Part shown: positions 54,265 to 63,573 of the stretch, in pieces
Position numbering within the stretch: the first letter of the stretch is position 1
How the letters are laid out: every line of letters starts with the position of its first letter
Made by a program: the position numbers and the translations under genes
NCBI GenBank assembly: GCA_016178015.1
Contig: JACOUB010000007.1
Coordinates: 1 to 64,000 of the forward strand
Direction of reading: 5' to 3'
Source of the DNA: Methylocystis sp.
Lineage (GTDB): Bacteria > Pseudomonadota > Alphaproteobacteria > Rhizobiales > Beijerinckiaceae
DNA length: 64,000 nt
The notes under the pieces: generated by a model
Told to the model about the DNA's origin: nothing
Databases searched by the model: none
The model's input: the letters and a program-made list of their open reading frames with translations, nothing else

Positions 54265-55284
54265 ATGATACAGAAACCGCGCATGAAACGCTTCGCCCCG
54301 ATTCTCGCAATTCCCGTCGTCGCCGGCCTTGCCGCCCTCTCCTGGTCTTTTTACGCAAGCGGCGGCGATCCGGGAAACAACGTCTACCTCGGCTATGTCG
54401 AGGGCGATCTCTTGTTCATCGGCCCCAATGAGGGCGAGCGGCTCGACAAGCTGGCCGTGGAGGTCGGCAAGATTGTCGCGCCGGGCGACGCGCTGTTCTC
54501 GATGGCGACCCCCTTGCTCGATGGGCAGCGCGCCGAGGCCGCCGGCCGCCTCGAGCAAATGACGGCGCAATTCGAGAATTTGAAAGCGTCGCTGAACCGG
54601 CCGGAGCAGATCGCCGTGTTGCGGGCCGCCGTGGATCGCGCCCAGGCCGCGCTCGTTCTCTCCAGCAACGAGTTGCAGCGCAAGACGACGCTGTTTGCGC
54701 ACGGCGACGCCACCAAGGCCGCCCTCGACCAAGCGTCCATGGCGCATGACCGGGACAAGGCCTCGCTCGAGGAGGCCAAGCGGCAGGTCGAGGCGGCGCG
54801 GCTGGCCGGCCGCAGCCACGAAATCGGCGCCGCCGAAGCCGCGATCCTGCAAGCGCGCGCGCAGCTTTCTCAGATCGACATCCGCATCGCCCGGCAGAGC
54901 GTGACGGCGCCCGCCGCCGGCGTCATCCAGGACGTCTACTTTCGTCCCGGCGAGATGGTGAATGCCGGCCAGCCTGTGCTGTCGCTGTTGCCGCCCGAAA
55001 ACCGCAAGGTGCGTTTTTATGTCCCGGAGCCGCAACTCGCCGCGTTCAAGCTCGGCGAGCGCGTGAAAGTCGCCTGCGACGGCTGCGCGGACGGGCTGTG
55101 GGGCCGCATTTCCTTTATGGCGGCGCGGGAGGAATTCACGCCGCCGGTCATTTTCAGCGACCAGGAACGCAACAAGCTTGTTTTCAAGCTCGAGGCGAAA
55201 CTCGAGCAGGACGCGAGAAATCTGCCGCTCGGCCTGCCGGTCTCCATTCGCCTGTGGCAAAAAAATGGAGGCGGCGGCGAATGA
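54265..55284 (+). CDS. HlyD-family periplasmic adaptor (membrane fusion protein)
   Basis: 339 residues: N-terminal membrane anchor (FAPILAIPVVAGLAALSW), a lipoyl-like barrel half (LDKLAVEVGKIVAPGDALF), a long coiled-coil hairpin (about 85-190), the second barrel half (SVTAPAAGVIQDVYFRPGEM) and a beta-barrel domain. It is the YbhG kind of adaptor that goes with ABC-2 exporters. The start is 54265 or 54283. The stop overlaps the ATPase gene by 4 bp. Confidence 0.9.
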   Translation: MIQKPRMKRFAPILAIPVVAGLAALSWSFYASGGDPGNNVYLGYVEGDLLFIGPNEGERLDKLAVEVGKIVAPGDALFSMATPLLDGQRAEAAGRLEQMTAQFENLKASLNRPEQIAVLRAAVDRAQAALVLSSNELQRKTTLFAHGDATKAALDQASMAHDRDKASLEEAKRQVEAARLAGRSHEIGAAEAAILQARAQLSQIDIRIARQSVTAPAAGVIQDVYFRPGEMVNAGQPVLSLLPPENRKVRFYVPEPQLAAFKLGERVKVACDGCADGLWGRISFMAAREEFTPPVIFSDQERNKLVFKLEAKLEQDARNLPLGLPVSIRLWQKNGGGGE

Positions 55285-56222
55285 CGGCGCCCGACATCGC
55301 CATCGAAGCCGAAGGCCTGACCAAATCCTTCGACGGCAAGAAGGTCGTCGACAATCTGTCGCTGCGCGTGCAGCGCGGCCGCATCCACGGTTTTCTCGGG
55401 CCCAACGGCAGCGGCAAGACCACGACGATCCGCATGTTGTGCGGTCTGCTTACCCCGGATTCGGGGCGCGGCTCGTGCCTTGGTTACGATATCCGCACGC
55501 AGCAAGATCAGATCAAGCGCAAAGTCGGCTATATGACGCAGCGTTTCTCGCTTTATAGCGATCTCACGGTCCGCGAGAATCTGGAGTTCATCGCCCGCAT
55601 CTATGATCTTGAGACTCCCGAGCGCGCCGCAACGGAGGCCATCCGTCGGCTGGACTTGGAGAGCCATGCCGAGCAGCTCGCCGGCGAACTCTCCGGCGGT
55701 TGGAAACAGAGATTGGCGCTCGGCGCCTGCATTCTCCCCAATCCTGCCTTGCTGCTCCTCGACGAGCCGACCGCCGGCGTCGATCCCAAAGCGCGGCGCG
55801 ACTTCTGGGACGAAATCCACCATCTCGCCAGCCAAGGGCTCACCGTGCTCGTCTCCACCCATTACATGGACGAAGCCGAACGCTGTCACGAGATCGCCTA
55901 TATCGCCGAGGGCCGCCTGCTTGCGCAGGGACTCATCGCCGAGATTGTCGCGAAATCGGGTCTTTCGACCTATGTCGTAACGGGACCTGGCTTGGACGAA
56001 CTTGCCGACCGTCTCAAGACCACGGCCGGCGTCGACATGGTCGCGCCCTTCGGCGCCGCCCTCCACGTCGCAGGCCGCGACGCCGCCCGCCTCGCCGAAA
56101 TCGCCCGCGACCTCGGCAAGGACGCGCCGCAGGCGTGGGTTCCTGATGCGGCGACGCTCGAGGATGTGTTCATCGATCTCATGAGTCATTTGGAGCGAGG
56201 TCCCGATGTCGGACGCGCGTGA
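55281..56222 (+). CDS. ABC-2 exporter ATP-binding protein
   Basis: 313 residues. Walker A GPNGSGKTTT (about 40-49), Q-loop in MTQRFSLYSDLTVREN, signature ELSGGWKQRLAL, Walker B LLLLDEPTAGVDPKAR, switch His in VSTHYMDEAERC, and a C-terminal domain of about 80 residues. The LSGGWKQR form and VDPKARRDFW are usual for the YbhF/CcmA-like drug-exporter group. It overlaps both neighbours (4 bp and 17 bp). Confidence 0.93.
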   Translation: MTAPDIAIEAEGLTKSFDGKKVVDNLSLRVQRGRIHGFLGPNGSGKTTTIRMLCGLLTPDSGRGSCLGYDIRTQQDQIKRKVGYMTQRFSLYSDLTVRENLEFIARIYDLETPERAATEAIRRLDLESHAEQLAGELSGGWKQRLALGACILPNPALLLLDEPTAGVDPKARRDFWDEIHHLASQGLTVLVSTHYMDEAERCHEIAYIAEGRLLAQGLIAEIVAKSGLSTYVVTGPGLDELADRLKTTAGVDMVAPFGAALHVAGRDAARLAEIARDLGKDAPQAWVPDAATLEDVFIDLMSHLERGPDVGRA

Positions 56223-57390
56223 CGCCGCCGGGACCAAAACTGCGCACATCGCCGCGGCCTTCGAGGCGTCGCTGCGCCGCATGCGCGCCATATTCGTCAA
56301 GGAATTCATCCAATTGCGGCGCGATCGCGTGACTTTCGCGATGATCGTCGGCATTCCGTTGATCCAGCTCCTGCTGTTTGGCTTTGCGATCAACACGGAC
56401 CCCAAGCATCTGCCGACCGCCTTGCTCGTGCAAGACGACGGGCCGCTGGCGCGATCGCTGGTCGCCGCGCTGCGCGCCACCGATTATTTCGACATCGAAG
56501 CCATGGCTGCGGGCGAAGCGGACGCCGATCGGCTCATCCTCTCGAACAAGGCGCAGTTCGTCATCGACATCCCGCCCGATTTCGACCGCCGTCTCATCCG
56601 CGGCGAAAAACCGCCGCTGCTGGTCGTCGCCGACGCCACCGACCCGACCGCGACGAGCGGCGCCATCGCCGCCGTGATCGGCGCCGCGAACACTGCGCTC
56701 GATCGCGAACTCAAAGGGCCGCTGGCGCATCTGGCGCAAAGCGCGCCGCCGTTCGAATTGCGCATCCAGCGACGCTACAATCCGGCCGGCGAAACGCGGC
56801 GCAACATCGTGCCGGGATTGATCGGCACCATCCTCACCATGACCATGCTGATCTACACGGGCCTGTCCGTCACCCGCGAACTCGAGCGCGGAACCATGGA
56901 AGCGCTGCTCGCCATGCCGGTGCGCCCAACCGAAATCATGCTGGGCAAAATATCGCCTTATGTCGTCGTCGGCGCCGTGCAGATGGCGACGATCCTGATC
57001 GTCGCCACGTTGCTGTTCGGCGTGCCGGTCGTCGGCTCGCTGTGGCTGCTCGTTCCACTCGCCCTCTTGTTCATTATCGCCAATCTTTCGGTCGGCTACA
57101 CATTCTCGACGGTCGCCGTCAATCAACTGCAGGCCATCCAGCTCACTTTCTTCTTCTTCCTGCCGAGCATATTGTTGTCCGGCTTCATGTTTCCGTTTCG
57201 CGGCATGCCGGTGTGGGCGCAATATCTGGGCGAATGCCTGCCGCTCACCCATTTTCTGCGCATCGTGCGGTCGGTCATGCTGAAGGGATCGGGCTTCGGC
57301 GATCTCGCCGTCGACACGGGCGCGCTCGCCCTCTTTACGCTCGTCGCCATGAGCATTGCGATCGCCCGCTTTAGACAGACGCTGGATTAA
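56206..57390 (+). CDS. ABC-2 exporter permease (YbhS/YbhR-like)
   Basis: 394 residues: a first membrane segment (VTFAMIVGIPLIQLLLFGFA) after a cytoplasmic start, a large periplasmic domain of about 150 residues, then five hydrophobic segments with the family block ERGTMEALLAMPVRPTEIML and LSGFMFPFRGMPVWAQ. Only one permease gene is present, so the transporter is presumably a homodimer, where E. coli YbhR/YbhS form a pair. The cargo is unknown. Confidence 0.92.
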   Translation: MSDARDAAGTKTAHIAAAFEASLRRMRAIFVKEFIQLRRDRVTFAMIVGIPLIQLLLFGFAINTDPKHLPTALLVQDDGPLARSLVAALRATDYFDIEAMAAGEADADRLILSNKAQFVIDIPPDFDRRLIRGEKPPLLVVADATDPTATSGAIAAVIGAANTALDRELKGPLAHLAQSAPPFELRIQRRYNPAGETRRNIVPGLIGTILTMTMLIYTGLSVTRELERGTMEALLAMPVRPTEIMLGKISPYVVVGAVQMATILIVATLLFGVPVVGSLWLLVPLALLFIIANLSVGYTFSTVAVNQLQAIQLTFFFFLPSILLSGFMFPFRGMPVWAQYLGECLPLTHFLRIVRSVMLKGSGFGDLAVDTGALALFTLVAMSIAIARFRQTLD

Positions 57391-57424
57391 GTTCTATGGG
57401 GGTTTTTCAGACATTGGACGTTCT

Positions 57425-58357
57425 ATGACCACGCCGATCAGCGCCGAGACATTCCGCCGCCGGCTCGACGAGGCCGCCGAGGCGACCGAGTCCGAGTTGC
57501 AAACGCTGTTGTTGGCGCAGCCGCTCGCCGGCGAGACGGCGCGCCCACAGCGCCTGCTCGCGGCGATGCGTTACGCCTCGCTCGGCGGCGGCAAACGGCT
57601 GCGCCCGTTTCTCGTCATCGAATCGGCGCGTCTGTTCGGCGTCATCGGCGCCGGCGCCTTGCGCACGGCCGCGGCGCTCGAAATGATCCATTGCTATTCG
57701 CTGGCGCACGACGATCTGCCGGCGATGGACGACGACGATCTGCGGCGCGGACGCCCGACCGTGCACAAGGCCTTCGACGAGGCGACCGCCATTCTCGCCG
57801 GCGATGGCCTGCTCACCTATGCCTTCGATGTTATCGCCGATCCCGCGACCCATGCCGACGCGGAAGTTAGAGCAGGACTCGTGCTCGCCCTGGCGCGGGC
57901 GGCGGGCCTGGGCGGCATGGTGGGCGGCCAGGCGCTGGACCTTGAAGCCGAAACAGCCGGCGCGCCGTTGGCGCTCGAGGAAATCTTGCGCCTCCAAGCG
58001 ATGAAGACTGGCGCGCTGCTGCGCTTTGCCGTCGACGCCGGCGCCATTCTCGGCGGCGCCTCCGCCGCGGCGGCCGCGGCGCTGACGCGCTACGGCGCGG
58101 CGCTCGGCGCCGCCTTCCAGATCGCCGACGACATTTTGGATGCCGAAGGCGACGCCGCGGCGCTCGGCAAGCGCGCCGGCAAGGACGCCGGGCGCAACAA
58201 AGCGACCTTGATCGGCGCCTTGGGGCTCGACGCGGCGCGCGCCCGCCGCGATTCTTTGGTGCAGGAAGCGATCGGGGCGCTGGCGACGATCGGCGGGGGC
58301 GGCGCGACGGACGTGCTCGCGGAAGCCGCGCGTTTCGTCGCCGCGCGCCGCAACTGA
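57425..58357 (+). CDS. ispA: Farnesyl diphosphate synthase (short-chain polyprenyl synthase)
   Basis: 310 residues. First Asp-rich motif DDLPAMDDDDLRRG with the bacterial two-residue insert, preceded by MIHCYSLAH; GGQALDL; second Asp-rich motif FQIADDILDAEGD; KDAGRNKATLIGALG at the end. It condenses IPP with DMAPP/GPP to give FPP, the substrate of UppS encoded at the window start. A GGPP product cannot be excluded. The usual neighbours xseB and dxs are not here. Confidence 0.93.
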   Translation: MTTPISAETFRRRLDEAAEATESELQTLLLAQPLAGETARPQRLLAAMRYASLGGGKRLRPFLVIESARLFGVIGAGALRTAAALEMIHCYSLAHDDLPAMDDDDLRRGRPTVHKAFDEATAILAGDGLLTYAFDVIADPATHADAEVRAGLVLALARAAGLGGMVGGQALDLEAETAGAPLALEEILRLQAMKTGALLRFAVDAGAILGGASAAAAAALTRYGAALGAAFQIADDILDAEGDAAALGKRAGKDAGRNKATLIGALGLDAARARRDSLVQEAIGALATIGGGGATDVLAEAARFVAARRN

Positions 58358-58369
58358 GCGGAAAACAAC

Positions 58370-59086
58370 ATGAGCGGCGCGGGAGAACAGGCACCCCCTA
58401 TCCACGGCAAGCGGCGCCCGCTGCCGCTGCGCATCGTGCGGGCGCACCCGCGTCTGTTCATCTGCGCCGCCGTCGGCGCGCTATTCGGCCTCGTCCTGCC
58501 GCAAGAGTGGCGCGACGTGACGCGCGCGCTCATCGCCTGGAACGCAGCGGTGCTGCTCTACCTTGCGCTATCGGCGCGCCTCATCGCCCGCTCGACCCAT
58601 GAATCGATCCGCCGGCGCGCGCAATTCCAGGACGAAGGGCGCCTCGTCATTCTATTTCTGGCCACGGCGACGGCCTGCGCATCGATGGGCGCGATCGTCG
58701 CCGAGCTCGGCCCAGTCAAGAATCTGACCGGCTGGTCGCGGACGGGTCACCTGGGACTGACCATCCTCACCGTGCTCGATTCCTGGCTGTTCATCCATCT
58801 GACGTTCGCGTTTCATTATGCGCATGAATATTATCTCGAACGAGCGAGCGCGCCGGACAAGAGGCCAGAGCAGCGCGGCGGCCTGATCTTTCCTGGAACG
58901 GAGCTGCCGCATTACGGCGATTTTCTCTACTTCGCCTATGTCATCGGCGTCGCCACGCAAACCGCCGATGTTTCGACCTCGTCGCGAACGATGCGGGCGA
59001 TCGCCCTCGTCCACGGGGTCCTGGCCTTTTTCTACAATACGGCGATCCTGGCGTTGACGGTGAACATCGCGTCGGGGTTCGTTTGA
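58370..59086 (+). CDS. DUF1345 family membrane protein
   Basis: 238 residues with about five membrane segments: LFICAAVGALFGLVLP, NAAVLLYLALSARLIA, LVILFLATATACASMGAIVA, LTILTVLDSWLFIHLTFAFH and a final segment. The family signature region FHYAHEYYLE and GLIFPGTELPHYGDFLYFAY, VIGVATQTADV is present. Function of the family is unknown. It starts 12 bp after ispA and is probably co-transcribed. Confidence 0.88.
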   Translation: MSGAGEQAPPIHGKRRPLPLRIVRAHPRLFICAAVGALFGLVLPQEWRDVTRALIAWNAAVLLYLALSARLIARSTHESIRRRAQFQDEGRLVILFLATATACASMGAIVAELGPVKNLTGWSRTGHLGLTILTVLDSWLFIHLTFAFHYAHEYYLERASAPDKRPEQRGGLIFPGTELPHYGDFLYFAYVIGVATQTADVSTSSRTMRAIALVHGVLAFFYNTAILALTVNIASGFV

Positions 59087-59087
59087 G

Positions 59088-59217
59088 CGCCCCCTCCCCA
59101 ACCCTCCCCCGCTACGCGGGAGAGGGAGCAGATTCGGGGCTTGGATAAATCCGTTGCCCAATGCCGATCGTTTGCGTCCCCTCTCCCGCGAAGCGGGGGA
59201 GGGACAGGGAGGGGGGC
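59088..59217. repeat. CCCTCCCC/GGGGAGGG repeat between DUF1345 and degP-like genes
   Basis: Two hairpin halves, CCTCCCCCGCTACGCGGGAG and CTCCCGCGAAGCGGGGGAGG, with about 60 bp between. It is related to the elements at 21808 and 62231. It sits between two convergent genes and likely terminates both. Confidence 0.75.
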
Positions 59218-60651
59218 TCACCCTCCGACCACGGTGGTGAAAACCTGGCCGCCGCGCGCCAGCGTGATTTTCCAATAATTGCGCTTGCCGCTCGTCGCCT
59301 GCTCCATGTCGCGCGTCGAGCCGATCTTCGCGTCGTTGATCGCCAAAACGACATCGCCCTTTTGCAAATTCATCTGGGCGGCGACGGAGCCGTCCTCCAC
59401 ATCCGTGATGACGACGCCGGACGCCGCCACTCCCTGAACCGACAATTCCTCGACGACGGCGGGCGAAAGATTGACCAGCGTCGCGCCCGTGAAGGGCGAC
59501 GGTCCCTTGATCGTCACAGGTTCGCGCGGCGGCGTCTCGGGCGCCGGCGCCAGACGTATCTGCGCGGCGATCTTCTTGCTGCCGCGCAACAGGCCGATCG
59601 TGGCGGAGCCGCCCAACGGCTTGGTGGCGAGCCGGTAGCCGACCGCCTCGGGATCGTCGGCGGCTTGGCCGTCGACGGAAACGATCACATCGCCGCGCTT
59701 GACGCCCGCTTGCGCCGCCGGCCCTTTGCCGTCGATATCGGCGATGAGCGCTCCGGCCGGCCGCTCGAGCCCCAAACTGTCGGCGATCTCCTTGGACAGC
59801 GTCTGCAAGGTCGCGCCGAGCCACGGCCGCCTGACCTGCTTGCCGCCGCCCTTCGCGGCGGCGATCACGACTTTCACCATATTGACCGGGATGGCGAAGC
59901 CGATGCCCACCGATCCGCCCGATTTGGAGAAGATCGCCGAATTGATGCCGACCACGCGCGCGTTCATATCGACCAGCGGTCCGCCGGAATTGCCTGGATT
60001 GATGGCGGCGTCGGTCTGAATGAAGAAGCCGTAGTCGGAAATGCCGACGTGCGTTCGCGCCAGCGCCGAGACGATTCCTTGCGTCACCGTCTGCCCGACG
60101 CCGAACGGATTGCCGATGGCCAGCGTCAAATCGCCCACTTCGAGGGCGTCCGAATCGCCGAGCTCGGCGACCGGAAAATTCGTTCCTTCGTCGAGCTTTA
60201 AGACGGCGAGATCGGTGCGCGGATCGCGCAACGCGATTGTGGCCGCGATCTCCCGCTTGTCGGCGAGCGCGACCTTCACGTCCGTCATGCCCTCGATGAC
60301 ATGGTGGTTGGTCACCACCAGACCGGAGGCGTCGACCAGCACGCCCGACCCCAAGGATTGCGCCGTGCCCCGACCAAACCGGCCGCCGCCGCCGAAGAAG
60401 CGCCGGAAGATCGGATCATCGAACAAAGGATTGGCGCGTTCGACGCGCGACGCGAAGACGTTGACGACGGCAGGCGCCGCCTTCTTCACGACCGGCGAGA
60501 ACGAGAGGACGACGTCAGCGCGCGATTGCGGAACGACGCGCTCTTGCGCGGCTTGCAAGCCCTGCGCGTGGGCGGGAGGCGGCGCGAGCAACGCCGAACT
60601 CGCGCAACCAAGCCAAACGAACGCGCCGAACGCCAGGGGGCGCCTCATCAT
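59218..60651 (-). CDS. DegP/Do-like periplasmic serine protease
   Basis: 477 residues: signal peptide (about 1-29, ending PPAHA before QGLQ), trypsin-like domain with H117 (TNHHVIEG), D147 (RTDLAVL) and S222 (NPGNSGGPLV), a PDZ domain (about 280-370) and a second PDZ-like domain at the end. It is a quality-control protease/chaperone of the envelope. The ATG at 60651 is chosen: GAGG stands 6 bases upstream. The longer open frame reaches into the dispersed repeat at 60690 and is not coding. Confidence 0.93.
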   Translation of the reverse strand: MMRRPLAFGAFVWLGCASSALLAPPPAHAQGLQAAQERVVPQSRADVVLSFSPVVKKAAPAVVNVFASRVERANPLFDDPIFRRFFGGGGRFGRGTAQSLGSGVLVDASGLVVTNHHVIEGMTDVKVALADKREIAATIALRDPRTDLAVLKLDEGTNFPVAELGDSDALEVGDLTLAIGNPFGVGQTVTQGIVSALARTHVGISDYGFFIQTDAAINPGNSGGPLVDMNARVVGINSAIFSKSGGSVGIGFAIPVNMVKVVIAAAKGGGKQVRRPWLGATLQTLSKEIADSLGLERPAGALIADIDGKGPAAQAGVKRGDVIVSVDGQAADDPEAVGYRLATKPLGGSATIGLLRGSKKIAAQIRLAPAPETPPREPVTIKGPSPFTGATLVNLSPAVVEELSVQGVAASGVVITDVEDGSVAAQMNLQKGDVVLAINDAKIGSTRDMEQATSGKRNYWKITLARGGQVFTTVVGG

Positions 60652-60689
60652 GGGCATCCTCGTGAGCCATATAATACCGAGCGAAAAAT

Positions 60690-60845
60690 ATTTACCCGTC
60701 ATGCCCGCGCTTGTCGCGGGCATCCACGCCGATAAGCTCCGACGCGTCCCGAAGCAGAGGTGGGACATTTCAGCTTCCTTACGAAGATTCCCTGTTGCGT
60801 CCCGGCGTGGATGGCCGGGACAAGCCCGGCCATGACGCGCTGAGG
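60690..60845. repeat. Dispersed GTCATGCCCGCGC/GCCCGGCCATGAC inverted repeat, copy 3
   Basis: Left CGTCATGCCCGCGCTTGTCG then CGGGCATCCACGCCGA; right CGTGGATGGCCGGGACAAGC then CCGGCCATGACGCG. Same build as 11640-11742. It lies upstream of the DegP-like gene and may separate it from the divergent hemW. Confidence 0.85.
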
Positions 60846-61040
60846 GGTCAAAATTCTGCGCCGCCCGTATAAGCGCCCAATACGATGCCGGTAAGGACGT
60901 TTACAAGAGGATTAGTCGTGAAAATGCTTATCCCGCGCAATCCGCGCGTTCTCGGTTTCGCCGAATCGTCCCAAGCGTGTGGACGGCTCGCTGTGGACAG
61001 CCCGCGTGACCCGATCGCCGCTTCATGGCATAAAGCCTTT

Positions 61041-62210
61041 ATGGCTGCGACGATTCGAAATGCGTTCGACCCCGGCTTTGGCGTCTATGTGCACTGGCCG
61101 TTTTGCCTGTCGAAATGCCCCTACTGCGATTTCAACAGCCACGTCCGCCGTGGCGAGGTCGACGAAGACCGCTTCGTCGACGCCTTTCGCGCCGAGATCA
61201 AGCACCGCGCGGCGCTGGCCCCGAGGCGCGAGGTTCGCTCGGTGTTCTTCGGCGGCGGCACGCCTTCGCTGATGGCGCCCGCCGCCGCCGAGGCGATCCT
61301 TGCCGCCATCGCCGATCATTGGCGGTTGGCCAAAGACGTCGAAATCACCCTCGAGGCCAATCCCACCAGCGTCGAGGCCGCTCGCTTCAGGGGCTTCAAG
61401 GCCGCCGGCGTCAACCGCGTCTCGCTCGGCGTTCAGGCTTTGAACGACATCGAATTGCGGGCGCTGGGGCGCCAGCATTCGGTCGCCGAGGCGCTCGCCG
61501 CGCTGGAGACTGCCAATTCCGTGTTTGCGCGCGTCTCCTTCGATCTCATCTACGCGCGGCCGCGCCAGACGCCTTCCGCCTGGCGCAAGGAGCTGGAGCT
61601 GGCGCTCGCCCGCGCTCCCGAGCACGTCTCGCTCTATCAGCTGACCATCGAGCCCGACACCATGTTCGAGCGCATGTTCAAGGCCGGCAAACTGGAGCTT
61701 CCCGACGCCGACGCGCAGCGCGCCCTGTGGGACGTGACGCAGGAGGCGACCGCCAAGGCGGGGCTTCCAGCCTACGAGGTGTCGAATCACGCGCGGCCCG
61801 GCGCCGAATGCCGGCACAATCTCGTCTATTGGCGCTATGGCGAATACGCCGGCGTCGGCCCCGGTGCGCACGGACGGTTGGCGACGAAGCACGGGCGACG
61901 GGCGCAGGCGGCGGAGCGCCACCCCGAAATGTGGCTCACCGTCGTCGAGACCGAAGGCCATGGGCTGGTCGAGGACGAATTGCTGTCGGCCGAGCAGGAG
62001 GGCGACGAGTTCCTGCTGATGGGCTTGCGCCTGCGCGAGGGCGTCGACCCGGCGCGCTATTTGGCGCTGACCGGCAAGAAGCTCGCCCCCTCGCGCATCG
62101 CCGAGCTGATCGGCGACGGCCTCATCGAATATGCGCGCGACCAACGGCTGCGGGTCAGCTCGGAGGGCTTTCCGGTGCTCGATGCGGTGGTCGCCGATCT
62201 CGCGGCGTAA
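61041..62210 (+). CDS. hemW: Radical SAM heme chaperone HemW
   Basis: 389 residues. [4Fe-4S] cysteines C22, C26, C29 in CLSKCPYCDF (CxxxCxxC), FFGGGTPSLM, LEANPTSVE, NRVSLGVQALND, SFDLIYARP, and the HemW-type C-terminal domain (YWRYGEYAGVGPGAHG). It was long misnamed coproporphyrinogen III oxidase (HemN-like); HemW binds and hands over heme. The ATG at 61041 is used; upstream in-frame sequence has no family features. Confidence 0.93.
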   Translation: MAATIRNAFDPGFGVYVHWPFCLSKCPYCDFNSHVRRGEVDEDRFVDAFRAEIKHRAALAPRREVRSVFFGGGTPSLMAPAAAEAILAAIADHWRLAKDVEITLEANPTSVEAARFRGFKAAGVNRVSLGVQALNDIELRALGRQHSVAEALAALETANSVFARVSFDLIYARPRQTPSAWRKELELALARAPEHVSLYQLTIEPDTMFERMFKAGKLELPDADAQRALWDVTQEATAKAGLPAYEVSNHARPGAECRHNLVYWRYGEYAGVGPGAHGRLATKHGRRAQAAERHPEMWLTVVETEGHGLVEDELLSAEQEGDEFLLMGLRLREGVDPARYLALTGKKLAPSRIAELIGDGLIEYARDQRLRVSSEGFPVLDAVVADLAA

Positions 62211-62480
62211 GGCGGGTTTGGCGGCGCGAACACCCCTCTCCCAGAGGGCGCGAACACCCTCTCCCAGAGGGAGAGGGTCGGTCCGAAGGACCGGGGTGAG
62301 GGGTAACAATCTCTCCGGTTTCGCATGAGCGCAAAACGACCAAGGCCGCAACCCCTCACCCGGCTGCTCCGCAGCCACCCTCTCCCTCTGGGAGAGGGTT
62401 GGGCGCGCCCCTAGGTGTTGCCGATATGCCACGGCGGCAAACAAAATGACCTGCGTGCGGACTGTTCGTCGCATCTTTCG
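62211..62480. repeat. hemW-omp intergenic repeats
   Basis: ACCCTCTCCCAGAGGGAGAG near 62252 with an adjacent partial duplicate (CCCTCTCCCAGAGGGCGCGA), then GGTCCGAAGGACC and GGGGTGAGGGGT; the mirrored arm is ACCCCTCACCCGGCTGCTCC then CCTCTCCCTCTGGGAGAGGG near 62353-62400. No gene is visible between hemW and the outer-membrane protein gene. Confidence 0.8.
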
Positions 62481-62510
62481 TTGACGCCGCTACGCCCGTG
62501 GTCGTATCTC
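62481..62510 (+). promoter_or_regulatory. Candidate promoter of the outer-membrane protein gene
   Basis: TTGACG at 62481-62486 and TATCTC at 62505-62510 with an 18-bp spacer, leaving an untranslated leader of about 100 bases before the ATG at 62619. By eye only. Confidence 0.4.
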
Positions 62511-62618
62511 TTGGACGATCAGCTTAAGACTATTCCCTCCCCTGCCGTATGGAGTTTTTGGCGGTTGGGGCGGGCATTCCCGGCTAGGTTCACGGTTAAC
62601 TGACCAACGAGGCGCATC

Positions 62619-63497
62619 ATGAAGCTTGTTCCCGCCGCCGCCGCCATCGCGCTGGCTTTCTCCGCCACATCGGCGCTCGCCGCCGATCTTCCCAACCGCA
62701 AGGGTCCGCCAATCTATGTTGCGCCGGTGGCGTTCAGCTGGACGAGCTGCTACGCCGGCATCAACGTCGGCGTCGGCTTCGGCAATGACGACCGGGAGAC
62801 CGGCTCGCAGCTCCTTGTTGTCGCCGCTGGCAGCGGGAGCGCAGCGTGGTCGCTGCCCAACAATTTTGACGTCGGCATTGTCGGCGGCGGCCAGCTCGGC
62901 TGCAATTACCAGTTCTCGCCTTGGCTCGTAGTCGGCGTGGAAGCCGACATGCAGGGGACCAATCTCGACACCAGCGCCGTCGGCGCGGCGGGTCTCGCGA
63001 CCACCCCTGGCGTCGCCCCCTTCGCCACCAACTTCAACTCGAACAACTTCGTTGACTGGTTCGGCACCGATCGCGTCCGCATCGGTATCGTCCCTCCAAT
63101 GTTTGATTCTCGCTTGATGTTGTATGGGACCGGCGGTTTCGCTTATGGCCGGGTGACGAGTCGCTTCTCCAAGGTCGACTTCAACGTGCCGACCACCGGA
63201 TCCGTTTTCGGAAACACCGTCATCAGCGACGTCGAACTTGGCTGGGCGGCCGGCGGCGGCGTCGAATGGGCGCCGGCCATGCTGCCGAACGTGTCGGTGA
63301 ACCTCGACTATCTGTTCGTCGATCTCGGCAGCAGGACGTTTGTGGTGCCAGGGGTCATCCAAACTGGCGCAGCGTTCGGGACTCCCTCGGTTTTCACGGC
63401 CTTTGATAATGTTCCGACCCGCTTCCATACGGTTCGCGCGACCGTCAACTATCACGTGAACCTGTTTGGCCCGGGTCCGATCGCCGCCAGTTTTTGA
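62619..63497 (+). CDS. Omp25/Omp31-type outer membrane beta-barrel protein
   Basis: 292 residues: signal peptide (about 1-22, SATSALAADLP), the usual linker with a Pro-rich IYVAPVAFSWTSCYAGINVG, and an eight-strand barrel with repeated GxxxG-type strands (VGIVGGGQLGCNYQF, LMLYGTGGFAYGRV). It ends GPIAASF with terminal Phe. This family is abundant in Hyphomicrobiales outer membranes. The first strand is followed by long loops rich in Asn/Thr. Confidence 0.88.
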   Translation: MKLVPAAAAIALAFSATSALAADLPNRKGPPIYVAPVAFSWTSCYAGINVGVGFGNDDRETGSQLLVVAAGSGSAAWSLPNNFDVGIVGGGQLGCNYQFSPWLVVGVEADMQGTNLDTSAVGAAGLATTPGVAPFATNFNSNNFVDWFGTDRVRIGIVPPMFDSRLMLYGTGGFAYGRVTSRFSKVDFNVPTTGSVFGNTVISDVELGWAAGGGVEWAPAMLPNVSVNLDYLFVDLGSRTFVVPGVIQTGAAFGTPSVFTAFDNVPTRFHTVRATVNYHVNLFGPGPIAASF

Positions 63498-63522
63498 TCG
63501 GTTTTAAGACGTGATCGAATCG

Positions 63523-63550
63523 AAGCCCGGCCCATGCGGCCGGGCTTTTC
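63523..63550 (+). terminator. Rho-independent terminator after the barrel protein gene
   Basis: Ten-bp stem AAGCCCGGCC / GGCCGGGCTT with a 5-base loop, running into TTTTC. It lies 26 bp after the stop codon. Confidence 0.88.
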
Positions 63551-63573
63551 AGTTGGGGATGAGGCGGCATTGA

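Noticed and set aside
60652-60768. Longer N-terminus of the DegP-like protease
   Set aside because: It would be translated from the dispersed repeat and would bury the signal peptide; the ATG at 60651 has a ribosome binding site.
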